From NCBI GenBank assembly GCA_026397515.1, contig JAPLUU010000010.1:1-35830 (forward strand): a stretch of DNA of 35,830 bases, written 5' to 3'. Origin of the DNA: a candidate division SR1 bacterium. Lineage in GTDB: Bacteria > Patescibacteriota > Gracilibacteria > Absconditabacterales > Absconditicoccaceae. This document shows, piece after piece, positions 16,605 to 26,543 of the stretch (positions are counted from its first letter, which is position 1; each line of letters opens with the position of its first letter). The notes beneath the pieces were generated by a model, which saw only the letters and a program-made list of their open reading frames with translations, was not told the DNA's origin and ran no database searches. The translations under genes were made by a program, and so were the position numbers.

Positions 16605-19103
16605 TTATCATCTAAGACTTCCACCGGCAGTTTCACCAGCCATGATAGTTTTTTTCATAACATCATTAATCTGTTCAGTAGTCATAGTACCGTCTCACAC
16701 TATTTTAATCTTTATAGAAACTGATTTTTTATCGTCACCGAGATTTTTGCCTGCATAAACATCAAAAACTTCGATATCCTGTACTTCGGGAACTTTTTTT
16801 ACCGCGGTGATTACCTCATCAAAACTCTTGTTGGCATCAACTACGAAACATACATCCCTCCAGATAATCTGGTCTTGGAGTGTTTCATATCTATAGATAT
16901 GTTCGCTTGCTTCTGTACTATTTTCTATGATAGCGGTAATATTCAATGAGAGATAGACTACACCACTTGTCTCTCCGATTTTATTATTCTGCAAAATTAA
17001 TGGATGAAGAGATCATACAAAACCAATGACGAGGTCTCCTATTTTAATGGCTGCTTGTTTTTTGGGATGGTAATGTGTAAGCGTTGTTTTTTCAAAACTT
17101 ACTTTACCGAGCGCTAGTTCTTTAGCAACTACGTGTACGATTTCTTTGGCTGCCAAAATAGGATCTTTGTTCCATTGGTCTATGGTTTTCTGGTAGAGCA
17201 TAACTCAAAGTTCGGTCTGTTCATTGACGAAATCTGAAGCGAATGTCGAATCTTTTTTGGTTACACCATTTTTTTTCCATATTTTTCCTATATCGAAGAT
17301 TTTGAACGTATCAAAGAATTTACTGTTTTTTGCGGTGTGGGCGAGGAGCCCATATACCATATCATCCCTCATATATGGTGCTTCTGGATTTACAGGATTT
17401 TGTAGCATATATGTATTTTTTGGGTTTTTATCAAATTCTTGCAAAGCTTTTTCGCTGATTCGTGGATACGTTTCTGTCTGATCACAGCCGATTGTCCTTA
17501 CGAGGATATCTTCAAGTTTTCTTTGAACTGCTACATATGGGGTATATGGTACATGTACGGTATCACTCAATAAAGGAATATTTTCTATCTGACTATATCA
17601 ATAGATTCTTGCCACTTCTTCATAGATATCTTCCGGGAGGTTTAAATCGTCCGGTCATCTTCGAAGGGGGCAGAGGAGTGTCTCTTTCCCTTGATCATTG
17701 AATCAGAGTCCTGATAAAATTTCTTCTACTTTTTTATCTAATCCTTTAATCTTTTTTCCAAAAATAAATTTCTCCAATACTTTACCATCTATCGTAATAG
17801 TTTTTTTACTTTCTTTAGTGATTTTTTTATTAATGTAGTAGGATAGTCATCCGATTTCGAAGTTTCCAAGGTCTTTCTTGTAGTAATTCACATCGTCCAA
17901 GAAAAGAATCAGACAAAATAATGAATATCGTGGATTGATATTTTTTTCATATCTCAATTCTGCATCAGTTCTCAAACCGAGTCTTGTTCACGTCTTTCTT
18001 ACAGCGACGGGATCGAAGTTTGCGATTTCTACCAAAATATTTTTTGTAGTGTCTGTTACTCAGCTTTCCAAACCACCCACCACTCCAGCAAGTGCAAGGA
18101 TTTTTTTCTTGTCAGCTATCACGACATCAGTCGCTTTCAAAACCTGTTCAACTTCAAACAAATCCGTGAATTTCTCTCCATCTTTAGCATTTCTCACGAT
18201 AATATCTCCATCGACTTTTTCTGCATCGAAAAAATGAACCGGTTGTCCACTGATATTCATAAAGAGATTAGAAAAGTCTACCCAATTATTAATCGGCTTA
18301 CTTCATAAATCCAATGTCTGTAATCTTGAAAAAAACGATGCTTGATGAACTTCTATATTTTTCAGATGCAATAAGATATATGAATTCACACCTTCACTTT
18401 CTCAGATAACTTTTCTTTCTGGTTGTGTACTATTTTCCAAGATTTGCATGATATGTTCAGGTGTGCATTGCTCGTGATAGTCTTTGATTTTATTAAACGT
18501 AATCGCTCATTTTTCATGCCCATAAATTGCATGTAATTCCGTAGCCACACCAAAATGCCCAGTCAAATCAGGTCTATTGGTCAACGATTTATTGTCTACT
18601 TCCATGACTCGATTTTCAAGTCGAGGAAATTTTGCGCTCAATGCGGTTCAGAGATCAGCGTCAGAAATATCTTCCAAATCCTCAGTAAGTGACCAGATGG
18701 AATGTTTGTCCATATCTTCAAGAATTCATAGTTCTTCTTTACTACAGATCATTCCATTCGATTCCAAACCTCTCATCTTTCTGGGTTCTATGGTCATTCA
18801 AACCTTAGGAAAATATGTCCCTGGTAAAGCAACCGGTACATATAATCATGCAGCGACATTAGATCAACCACAGATAATTTGATAGTCTCATTTAGTTCCA
18901 CAGTTTACTTGGCAAACACTCAATTTGTCAGCATCGGGATGTTTCTCACACGATTTTACATATCATATGACGATAGTATCCGCAATAGTTCTGTGATTCA
19001 CTTCTTCGATTTCACAGGTTTTCAATATGAGATTCTTCGCAATATTCTCAGGCGTATCATTGATGGAAATGAATTTTTTCAAAAGTGGTGACGTGTATTT
19101 CAT
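16605..19103 (-). CDS. pheT: Phenylalanine--tRNA ligase beta subunit
   Basis: 832 residues, near the family's usual length of about 800. With PheS it charges tRNA-Phe. An N-terminal tRNA-binding (EMAP/OB) domain with GYVKSCEKHPDADKLSVCQV (about 45-65), then MRGLESNGMICSKEELGI, the B3/B4 editing region, B5, and the C-terminal FDX-ACB anticodon-binding domain (last 95 residues: RDVCFVVD, VFDVYAGKNLG, MTTEQINDVM). Dozens of TGA codons are read as Gly, several at conserved sites such as the IICGGSN loop. Start ATG at 19103. pheS, usually just upstream, is not in this window: the gene upstream is an unrelated HExxH protein, so the subunits appear unlinked. Confidence 0.95.
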
Positions 19104-19200
19104 AGTTCAGCCCAAAAAATAAATTAAAATGAAGTTATGTCTTTTCGTAGCTCTATAAATAACAAAATCGTAGACAAAAAAAAGAGAAAAATATGATTAT

Positions 19201-19761
19201 TTAGATTTTTTCACCGGTTAATTGATAGGTAAGCTCTTTTATCTGGTCATCATCTAGATAAGACTCCATAAATTTTTTGGTGATATGGGTATGTTTACTC
19301 GTAATATGAGTATAAAAACCATGAAGATATTTTCACATACCATGCTTTATAGCTATAATATCGATACTGCGTTCAAATTTTTGCTTGAGTGAAGGGATGG
19401 TATACAATATAAGTATTTTTACAATCTGTAGAAAATTTCTCTGTTGGTAATCAACTACATGGGCTAACTCATGGCCGAGCATACCTATTTGGAGGTTCTT
19501 TGATAATTTACCAAAGAGTACATGGTCAAATTCAACAGGAATCTTGGTATTTATAACTATAGTATACTTCCTTTTGGTTCTAGGACCAAAGAGTGTTTTC
19601 CAATCAATAAGTGAAGCAAGGGTAAAGTGAAACCACTTTTTTTGGACAAATTGTATATTGATATCTTTTAGTTCTGGAAAATATTGTAGTGTAATAATGA
19701 TTACATCAATAAATTCAGGGAGTATGTATTTATTGGTCAAAATTGCCATCTTCATATACAC
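19201..19761 (-). CDS. Putative zinc metallopeptidase (HExxH)
   Basis: 186 residues. The centre has GMLGHELAHVVDYQ, with the HExxH zinc-binding and catalytic residues His97, Glu98 and His101, preceded by a beta strand (YTIVINTKI) as in gluzincin-type folds. A hydrophobic helix follows (FLQIVKILILYTIPSL), then RSIDIIAIKHGMG, where Asp could be the third zinc ligand region as in M48-like ExxxD motifs. No signal peptide. It could be a small housekeeping protease or an immunity-type protein; substrate unknown. One TGA-encoded Gly. It lies upstream of pheT (97-bp gap), same strand. Confidence 0.6.
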
Positions 19762-19891
19762 AGAGGTAAATGATACGAGAAATATTATATATACATATAA
19801 AAAAAGAAAGTGAAAATATATGACGATAGAATATAATAATAGAGATATATTAAGTGTGTAAATATAATCATTGTAATAATTATGATTTTTT

Positions 19892-19919
19892 TTGACAATT
19901 TACATAAAAACATTATAAT
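19892..19919 (+). promoter_or_regulatory. Promoter of the 423-residue hypothetical gene
   Basis: Consensus TTGACA (19892-19897), 16-bp spacer, TATAAT (19914-19919), 40 bp before ATG 19960. Confidence 0.85.
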
Positions 19920-19959
19920 AATAAAAGAAATTGTCCTTTATGTTATCATTGAATATAAA

Positions 19960-21231
19960 ATGAATACAAATGAATCAATTACTAATGATCTAATTGTAAC
20001 AGAATCTCATGATATTCTCACAACTGATGCATTAGATATCAATACATGAAACTGTAAAAAACTTTTGTTAGAAAATTTAGCAAAAGAGTATAGGATTAAA
20101 CTTGACGATCCTGAAGGTAAAGAAAAAAAATATGATTATAATGATATTAAAACGAACAATAAGGTAGTTACTTTAGATGAATCTATTGGTAGGGTTGAGG
20201 CTTTTTTTATGTTTTTCAAAAGAAAAAGGTATTTAAAAAATCTACTGAAAACAGAATGAATTGAATATTTTGAAAAATTATGGAAAGAAAATCTATCAGA
20301 TAAGGCATATACATTCTGTAAGGATATATATCAGAAGTATGGTATAATTCCTATGGCTGATCAAAAAATCTTAGATTACTTTAGTAGAGTAATGGGAACA
20401 ATATATAATTGAAATGATTTATGAAACTTCACTATAGTTCGTGATTGGTCTTCTATAGAAAAGTGGCCTGGGCGTATAAAACATGAATGAATACATAAAA
20501 AACAATGATGAATAAAAAAACGAATCCCATCATTGATGAACCTCTTGAAAAAAAGAAAAGAGTTGAATTGATTAGTACCTTGGACAATGGATTATGCTAC
20601 AGACAACCAAATATCAGATTGGGAAACATACATAAATCAATACAAAGATGATCCTATAAAAAACGTTAAACCTTATGAATTTAAAAAATATAAAATAAAG
20701 AATAACAGATTCGCTGCTATACAAGGGCATATGCAGTCTGATATTGATGATCTTAAACAAGATATCAAAGATTCGAAACAGAAAATTATTGATGTAAAAA
20801 ATGGAAATATTACATTAGATAATAAAGATGAAAATAGTTTTACCAAAGAAGAACGATTGCAGAATCTTACATACATCTTAGATGCAAAAGAGGAAAATTT
20901 AAAAGCCATGGAAAAATTGCAAGATGAACATTATGATACAGATGATCGGCACCAATTTATAACATTTGGTGAACAAGATGGATATATTTATCAGGAGACC
21001 CCAGAAAAAAGACAAACAAATTTTCAATCGGAAGAATCATTCAGAAAACACGTTGCTATTGATATGTTTATTACCCATTATGGAGATAAAAAAGATAACT
21101 ATAAGAAATGAGTTGAGATGTATAATAAGTACAGAGATAAGATAATACCTATAATGGAAGAATATGTAAAAATAAAAGATAAAGCATTACTTAAGAAAAA
21201 AATGAATGCATTATTTACAGAAATAGGATAA
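19960..21231 (+). CDS. Hypothetical protein, 423 residues
   Basis: No family recognised. Highly charged and predicted almost entirely helical. A Lys-rich region lies around residues 165-205 (RIKHEGIHKKQGGIKKR). A long coiled-coil candidate is at about 255-330 (DIDDLKQDIKDSKQKIIDV, LDAKEENLKAMEKLQDEH). No signal peptide or membrane helix. Eight or so glycines are TGA codons. It has the best-matching promoter of the window. It could be an intracellular structural or effector protein; nothing in the sequence decides this. Confidence 0.75.
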
Positions 21232-21266
21232 TATTTTTTATTTTCATATATTTTGACGGGTAATTT

Positions 21267-21299
21267 TTTAAAAAAATGGTATTCACTGCCATTTTTTTT
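21267..21299 (+). terminator. Weak terminator after the 423-residue gene
   Basis: An A-run with ATGG pairs with CCAT and a T-run (AAAAAAATGG / CCATTTTTTT) around a 9-nt loop. The GC part is only 2 bp. Confidence 0.4.
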
Positions 21300-21394
21300 A
21301 CTAAGAAATTTATTCTTGCAATTATACCCCCTATTGCTAAAAATTTATAACCAAAAGTAAAAGAGATACCTACGTAATTGTTTAGAAATTTAAA

Positions 21395-22933
21395 ATGTGA
21401 ACAATGATCAATCCATTGAGTGGTCCTAAACGCATAGTCAATAAGCTTATCAAAACATATCTTATTCTCAAATCTCATCTTCACCAACCATCATACAAAC
21501 ACCAGGAGAAGATAATTTTTGGATTATTAGAAAAATGTAAAAACACCGTGTTTTGAAAGAGGTACGGATTTGAAAATATCACAACGATAGAAGATTTTCA
21601 GAATACTGTCCCTATTTCTCATTATAAGGATTTTGAACCATGGATTATCTATATGCTCAAAGGAGAAAAAAATATAACATATCCTGGCAAGGTTGAACGA
21701 TTTGCTACCTCATCATGAACGACCTGAGGTAATGCAAAATTTGTTCCGATCACGAGAGATAATCTCCATGAATCACATTTCAAATGAGGGTTAGAGTTTT
21801 TTGGTATGTATGTCAAAAATAATCCGAGAACACAATTTTTTCAAGGAAAGGCTATGGTGATAGGATGATGATTCACCAAAAATCCGTATACGGGAGAAAA
21901 TAATGTTGGATTTATCTCAGCGATATTACAAAAAACAGCGCCATGGATAGGACAGCATTTTCGCGAACCAAGCGCAGAAGTTTCCTATATGGAAAATCGA
22001 GATGAAAAAGTACAACGTATTATCGAAGAAACGGTAGATAAAAATATTACCTGTATGAACGCACAACCATCACGAGGATCAAACTTTTTGTATAAGGTAT
22101 TGGAATATACAGGAAAGAAAAATATACTTGAAGTCTGGCCAAATTTTGAAGTATTTTTCCGATGAGGAATGGCGATAGATCTTTATAAACCACAATTTCA
22201 AGCATTATTCCCAGGCAATAAAGTGAAATACTATCAAGCATATAATGCATCTGAATGATTTTTTGCCTCTCAAGATGCCAATTTTACCGATGATATGTTA
22301 TTGTTTACGAAACATGGCGTATTTTATGAATTTATCCCTTTTGAAGAATATGGAAAGGAAAATCCCATAGTTTTGACACTCAAGGATGTAGAAATCGACA
22401 AAGATTATGTTATTTTGATTACAAATAATTCATGACTTCGAAGATATGTACTTGGTGATACAGTAAAATTTACTACATTGAAACCACGAAGGATAAAAAT
22501 ATCAGGAAGGACAAAATATTATATCGATGTGGTAGGAGAATGCGTAACGTCTGATTATACCGATAGAGCATTGCTTGAAGCATGCAAAAAAACTGATACC
22601 ATAGCGACGGATTATATGCTTGCACCAATCACCTATTCTGGGTGAAATATTAGAGGAGCATATGAACGAGTGATAGAATTTACCAAAGCACCAAAAGACG
22701 AACAAGAATTTGCCAACATATTAGACAAAGAACTTTGCAATATAAATTCATACTATTTCGATGAAAGATATGACACTAAAGTACTCGGAGAGCCAATGGT
22801 ACACATTGTTAGACAAGGTACCTTTTATGAATGGATGAAGAGTAAAAATAAGCTTGGTGGTCAACACAAAGTACCTAAAGTTTCCAACGAGAGAAAAAAT
22901 ATCGATGAAGTATTAACGATAATATGATTATAA
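21395..22933 (+). CDS. GH3-family acyl-acid-amido synthetase
   Basis: 512 residues, family-typical length. GH3 enzymes adenylate a carboxylic acid and transfer it to an amine; plant members conjugate auxin or jasmonate to amino acids, and bacterial members are mostly of unknown substrate. Motif I (ATP loop) is FATSSGTTGGNAKFVPI (Ser106-Thr110), motif II YYQAYNASEGFFASQ, motif III (LRRYVLGDTVKF), and the C-terminal lid follows with ISGRTKYYIDVVGE. All three motifs contain TGA-encoded Gly. The start is ATG 21395 or ATG 21404. The next gene starts 41 bp downstream on the same strand. It is cytoplasmic, with no signal peptide. Confidence 0.85.
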
Positions 22934-22974
22934 CAAGCGATTAATTTTTTTTAATTACATTCACTCTACGGCAC

Positions 22975-23511
22975 ATGTATGAAAGAATTGTTTTTTTATG
23001 GCAACGGATAAAAAATGGTAAAAAAAACGCTTCTATCACACCGAGCTCAAAATACTTAGCTAAACAAATGATAAAGTGAATTGATTGGGAAAATATACAT
23101 TCTGTCATAGAATTAGGCGCGTGAACAGGAATATTTACTGAGTATATTTGTAAACATGCCAAACCAGGTACCAAAATTATTGTCATAGAAATAGAAGAAG
23201 TATATGCCAAGATTCTTCAAGATAAATTTAAAGGAAATATTATAGTAGAAAAGGATGACGTCAAAAACATAGGTAATATAAGACAAAAACATCATATAGA
23301 AAAAATTGATCTTGTTATTTCATGACTACCGTTTATACCAGCAGAAAGTATTCATCAAAAGATAAAAACATATACTTCACAGGGGACAATATTCAGAAGT
23401 TTCACCTATCAACCATCAGTATTCAAAAAACAATACGCTGATTTTCCCATACGTAAAATATGATTTTCTTTTTTAAATATTCCCCCAGCACGAGTATATT
23501 GAATTAATTAA
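22975..23511 (+). CDS. PmtA-like SAM methyltransferase
   Basis: 178 residues. Motif I is VIELGAGTG (about 44-52), followed by IVIEIEEVYAKIL and a motif IV VISGLPFIPAE in place of the NPPY of KsgA. It ends FRSFTYQP...GFSFLNIPPARVYGIN. This combination (SGLPF and NIPPARVY) is that of phospholipid N-methyltransferases of the PmtA type, related to rRNA adenine dimethylases. Such enzymes convert phosphatidylethanolamine to methylated lipids, here only by inference. Five or so glycines are TGA, including one in motif I. It follows the GH3-like gene closely and is probably cotranscribed. Confidence 0.7.
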
Positions 23512-23595
23512 TTTCCAATTTTTGATACTATTGTGAATATTGATTTTTTTTGTATAAAAGATATAGTATTTCTCAAAACAAAACATCAAAACAAT

Positions 23596-24489
23596 ATGAA
23601 AACAAAAAACTTATACATTTTGGGTATAGGAATAATTTCTCTATTGCTCATCATCATTCTCGTTGTTATTCCTTTTTTGATATTTTTTCAGCATATTTGG
23701 ATAGCTATCTCCATTGTATTGGCACTTTGTATCATAGGACTTTTGCTCTATATGATTAATTCGCCTGGGAGTAAAATGAATATGTTTTACACTAATGAAA
23801 AGCTAGAAAAAACAATAAAACTCACTAGTCATCGTTTCACGTATCATAAACCAAAATATCCGTTTTCTTGCGGGCAAGCAGCATTGGTTATGCTCCTTGA
23901 AAAGTGTGGGATACATATGACACAGGATGCGATACTAGCATTATCGGGTGATAAAACATTAGGAACAACAGCCCAAGAATTGTGTAATACACTCAACACA
24001 ATTTTTGCTGAAAGGAGCGTTCCGTTTATCGCTAAACTACAAAATTATACTCATCAAACGGCATTGAACGATGGTTTGGAAAGAGGATTCGTTATTGTAA
24101 TGTATATCAATGAATTTCATGAAAACGGGTATCCCGCTGGATCAAATTATCCACATTTCGCATTGGTTAATAGTATCAATAGTAGTGAAGGTTGGATACA
24201 ATTGACTATCCCAGCATTTTCGCCTGAAATGAATCCAAATTTTAAAAAGGGTTTGCCAGAAGGAGAAGTTCGGATGCCATTATTTCCAGAGTTTCAGGAA
24301 CGATTTTATATGGGCAGATATCTCAAAAGATTGAGATACAAACCGACCGTAGGAATCCATCCGTGGTATATATTATGGTGGAATTACTTTTTAAATTTTC
24401 TCTTCATCTTCGCTATGTATATAGGATATTGTACAAAAATCCTCAAGCCGGGTTTAGCAATATTCGTAGAACCAGTACCCAGTAAATAA
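23596..24489 (+). CDS. Membrane protein with C39-like papain-fold peptidase domain
   Basis: 297 residues. Two N-terminal membrane helices (about 6-29 and 31-54), a soluble domain, and a hydrophobic C-terminal segment (YILWWNYFLNFLFIFAMYIG). The soluble domain opens with KYPFSCGQAALVMLLEKCG, with catalytic Cys92 preceded by a helper Ser rather than the usual Gln-x-x-x-x-Cys spacing. A His at 187 lies in NYPHFALVNSI. This is the C39-like/BtrH-type papain fold used to cleave double-glycine leaders or other peptides. All 19 glycines are GGN, none TGA, in contrast to the two genes before it. An upstream GTG (23533) is possible but ATG 23596 fits the membrane topology. Strong terminator. Confidence 0.7.
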   Translation: MKTKNLYILGIGIISLLLIIILVVIPFLIFFQHIWIAISIVLALCIIGLLLYMINSPGSKMNMFYTNEKLEKTIKLTSHRFTYHKPKYPFSCGQAALVMLLEKCGIHMTQDAILALSGDKTLGTTAQELCNTLNTIFAERSVPFIAKLQNYTHQTALNDGLERGFVIVMYINEFHENGYPAGSNYPHFALVNSINSSEGWIQLTIPAFSPEMNPNFKKGLPEGEVRMPLFPEFQERFYMGRYLKRLRYKPTVGIHPWYILWWNYFLNFLFIFAMYIGYCTKILKPGLAIFVEPVPSK

Positions 24490-24494
24490 TACTG

Positions 24495-24522
24495 ATGCCC
24501 TGATATTTCAGGGCATTTTTTT
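24495..24522 (+). terminator. Terminator of the C39-like gene
   Basis: ATGCCCTGA (24495-24503) pairs perfectly with TCAGGGCAT (24508-24516), 4-nt loop, then a T tract. Confidence 0.92.
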
Positions 24523-24532
24523 AATTTTTTTT

Positions 24533-24562
24533 AAAAAAAAGTCTTCCCATATACAGGAAGAC
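24533..24562 (-). terminator. Terminator of the 134-residue hypothetical gene
   Basis: GTCTTCC pairs with GGAAGAC (plus 24541-24562). On the minus strand it is followed by eight T. Confidence 0.88.
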
Positions 24563-24585
24563 CTAAGCTTAGATTTTGATAGATA

Positions 24586-24990
24586 TTACATCTGCTGTAA
24601 TGCTTTTTGATCATCCAAAAGTATCGCTTTGATTAATAGAAATACATTCAATTCTTTTATACGTTCAGGATCCATCTCCAAATATGATTTTTGTTGGTTG
24701 AGTAATTCACTCACATACAAAATGTCTATTTCATAGAGGGGATATTTTTCCAAAGGTATTTCTTCATCAGGATTGATCAAAAAAGGTGTCCAATTTTTAT
24801 CAAAAAACGGTGGATTAGTAGGAAAAGAAGCTTCCGTCAACATGAGTATCGTCCGTTGTGTAGGACCCATTGCTTGAAGTTTTACTTCGCTTACTTTGCC
24901 GATTTCAAAACAATTTTCACTTGTTTTTACAACAACCAACTGATTTTTGATAAGTTGTGTAGGATCTAATACAATTTCATTTATTTTCAT
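24586..24990 (-). CDS. Hypothetical protein, 134 residues
   Basis: No family recognised. The first half looks like a small beta-barrel (VVVKTSENCFEIGKVSEVKL, then RTILMLTEASF), as in carrier, SH3-like or preprotein-type folds. The second half is helical (SELLNQQKSYLEMD, then FLLIKAILLDDQKAL). No signal peptide, no TGA codons. Own promoter and own terminator. Start ATG at 24990. Confidence 0.7.
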   Translation of the reverse strand: MKINEIVLDPTQLIKNQLVVVKTSENCFEIGKVSEVKLQAMGPTQRTILMLTEASFPTNPPFFDKNWTPFLINPDEEIPLEKYPLYEIDILYVSELLNQQKSYLEMDPERIKELNVFLLIKAILLDDQKALQQM

Positions 24991-25031
24991 GATAATGTTT
25001 TTTAATAATTTGACTTATTTTATTTTTTGTA

Positions 25032-25060
25032 TTTATAATATTTGGATATACCATTGTCAA
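25032..25060 (-). promoter_or_regulatory. Promoter of the 134-residue hypothetical gene
   Basis: On the minus strand TTGACA (25055-25060), 17-bp spacer, TATAAA (25032-25037), 42 bp before ATG 24990. Confidence 0.7.
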
Positions 25061-25081
25061 TATCAAAAAAAACATCTCAGC

Positions 25082-25111
25082 TTGATAGCAGAATTGAAAT
25101 ATCTATATACT
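25082..25111 (+). promoter_or_regulatory. Promoter of glyA
   Basis: TTGATA (25082-25087), 18-bp spacer, TATACT (25106-25111), 42 bp before ATG 25153. Confidence 0.6.
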
Positions 25112-25152
25112 AAAACACAATGGTTACTTTTCATTTTCTAATCGATATATCC

Positions 25153-26433
25153 ATGAAAAATATTCAACAAGTAGATCAAGATATTTACACCGCGATTCTC
25201 GCTGAACAGAAACGTCAGTCAGAAGGGATGGAACTTATCGCAAGTGAAAACTATCAATCGCCAGCAGTACTTGAAGCACAATCTTCCGTATTCGCAAATA
25301 AATATTCTGAATGATTTCCTGGACGCAGATATTATGGATGACAAGAAAATACTGATATCATCGAACAACTCGCCATCGATAGAGCAAAAGAAATCTTTCA
25401 TGCGGACCATGCAAACGTCCAAGCATTATCATGAGCAGCAGCGAATTTATGCGTGTATTCTGCACTTATGAATCCAGGAGATACCATTCTCTGAATGGAC
25501 CTTACCCATGGATGACATTTGACGCACGGAGCTCCCGTTACCTTTTTTTCTAAAGTATTCAACTTCATGAGATATAAGACAAAAGCAGATGGAACAGTAG
25601 ATTTCGATGAAGTACGCAAACTCGCATTAACACATAAACCAAAAATAATTCTTGCATGATTCTCTGCATATCCGAGAGAACTCGAGTACGAAAAATTCGT
25701 AGAAATAGCAAAGGAAGTCTGAGCTATTGCGTTCGCAGATATCTCACACATTTGATGATTTATCGCTGCATGAGTACTCAAAAATCCATTAGACTATGGA
25801 TTCCATGTGATGATGACGACTACGCACAAATCACTCAGATGACCTAGAGGAGCTTTGATTCTCAGTAAAGGAATTGTTTCCAATCCACTCAAAAAACCTG
25901 AGGACACGATAGAAAATATTCCGACAAGAATCGATAGAGCAGTATTTCCTGGTATGCAATGATGACCACATATGAACACTATAGCTGCTATTGCTGTGGC
26001 ATTACACGAAGCGCAGACGCCAGCATTCAAAGCATATGCAACACAAGCACTCAAAAACGCACAGACCTTAGCAACAGAATTGACGAGTCGTGGATATAAA
26101 TTAGTTACGTGATGAACAGATAATCATATGGTGATTGTAGATTTTTCATGAACAGAATTGGACGGATCAGTAGCAGAAAAAACATTAGATAAAATCTGAA
26201 TTTCAACATCCAAATCTACTATACCAGACGATCCAAATCCACCATTCCGTCCATCTGGATTAAGAATTTGATTGCCAGCGATGACGACAAGAGGAGTCAA
26301 AGAAGATGAAGTAAAAAAAATCGTAGAATATATGGATCAAGCGTTCAAACATAAAAATAACGAAGAAGTTCTAGCGGAGCTGAGAAATAAAATCAAGGAA
26401 ATGGCATTGTCTTTTCCAGTTCCTGGATTATAA
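25153..26433 (+). CDS. glyA: Serine hydroxymethyltransferase
   Basis: 426 residues, full length. A PLP enzyme that interconverts serine plus tetrahydrofolate with glycine plus methylene-tetrahydrofolate. Visible signatures: [47 protein letters not shown], and the PLP-lysine motif [12 protein letters not shown] (Lys226), then [16 protein letters not shown]. Of 34 glycines, 18 are TGA, including several of these invariant ones, so this gene alone proves the TGA=Gly code. I choose ATG 25153; an in-frame ATG at 25120 would start almost at the predicted transcription start. The gene has its own promoter and terminator; the folate partner FolD-like gene lies at the other end of the window. Confidence 0.97.
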
Positions 26434-26456
26434 AAAGCTAAAGGAATAAAAATATT

Positions 26457-26482
26457 GGAGCAATCATTTTGCTCCTTTTTTT
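26457..26482 (+). terminator. Terminator of glyA
   Basis: GGAGCA (26457-26462) pairs with TGCTCC (26470-26475), 7-nt loop, then seven T. Confidence 0.9.
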
Positions 26483-26509
26483 ATAATAAAATATAAATAA
26501 TATAATTAC

Positions 26510-26537
26510 TTGACATTATACATAAAATGTATATAAG
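26510..26537 (+). promoter_or_regulatory. Promoter of the structured RNA
   Basis: TTGACA (26510-26515), 16-bp spacer, TATAAG (26532-26537). Predicted start near 26544. Confidence 0.8.
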
Positions 26538-26543
26538 AATGAT

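Noticed and set aside
22975-23511. KsgA rRNA dimethyltransferase
   Set aside because: Motif IV is SGLPF, not NPPY/NLPY, and the C-terminal domain of KsgA is missing (178 residues).
25153-26433. glyA and other genes as pseudogenes with many stop codons
   Set aside because: All interruptions are TGA, they fall on glycine positions of conserved motifs, and no TAA or TAG occurs inside. This is recoding, not decay.
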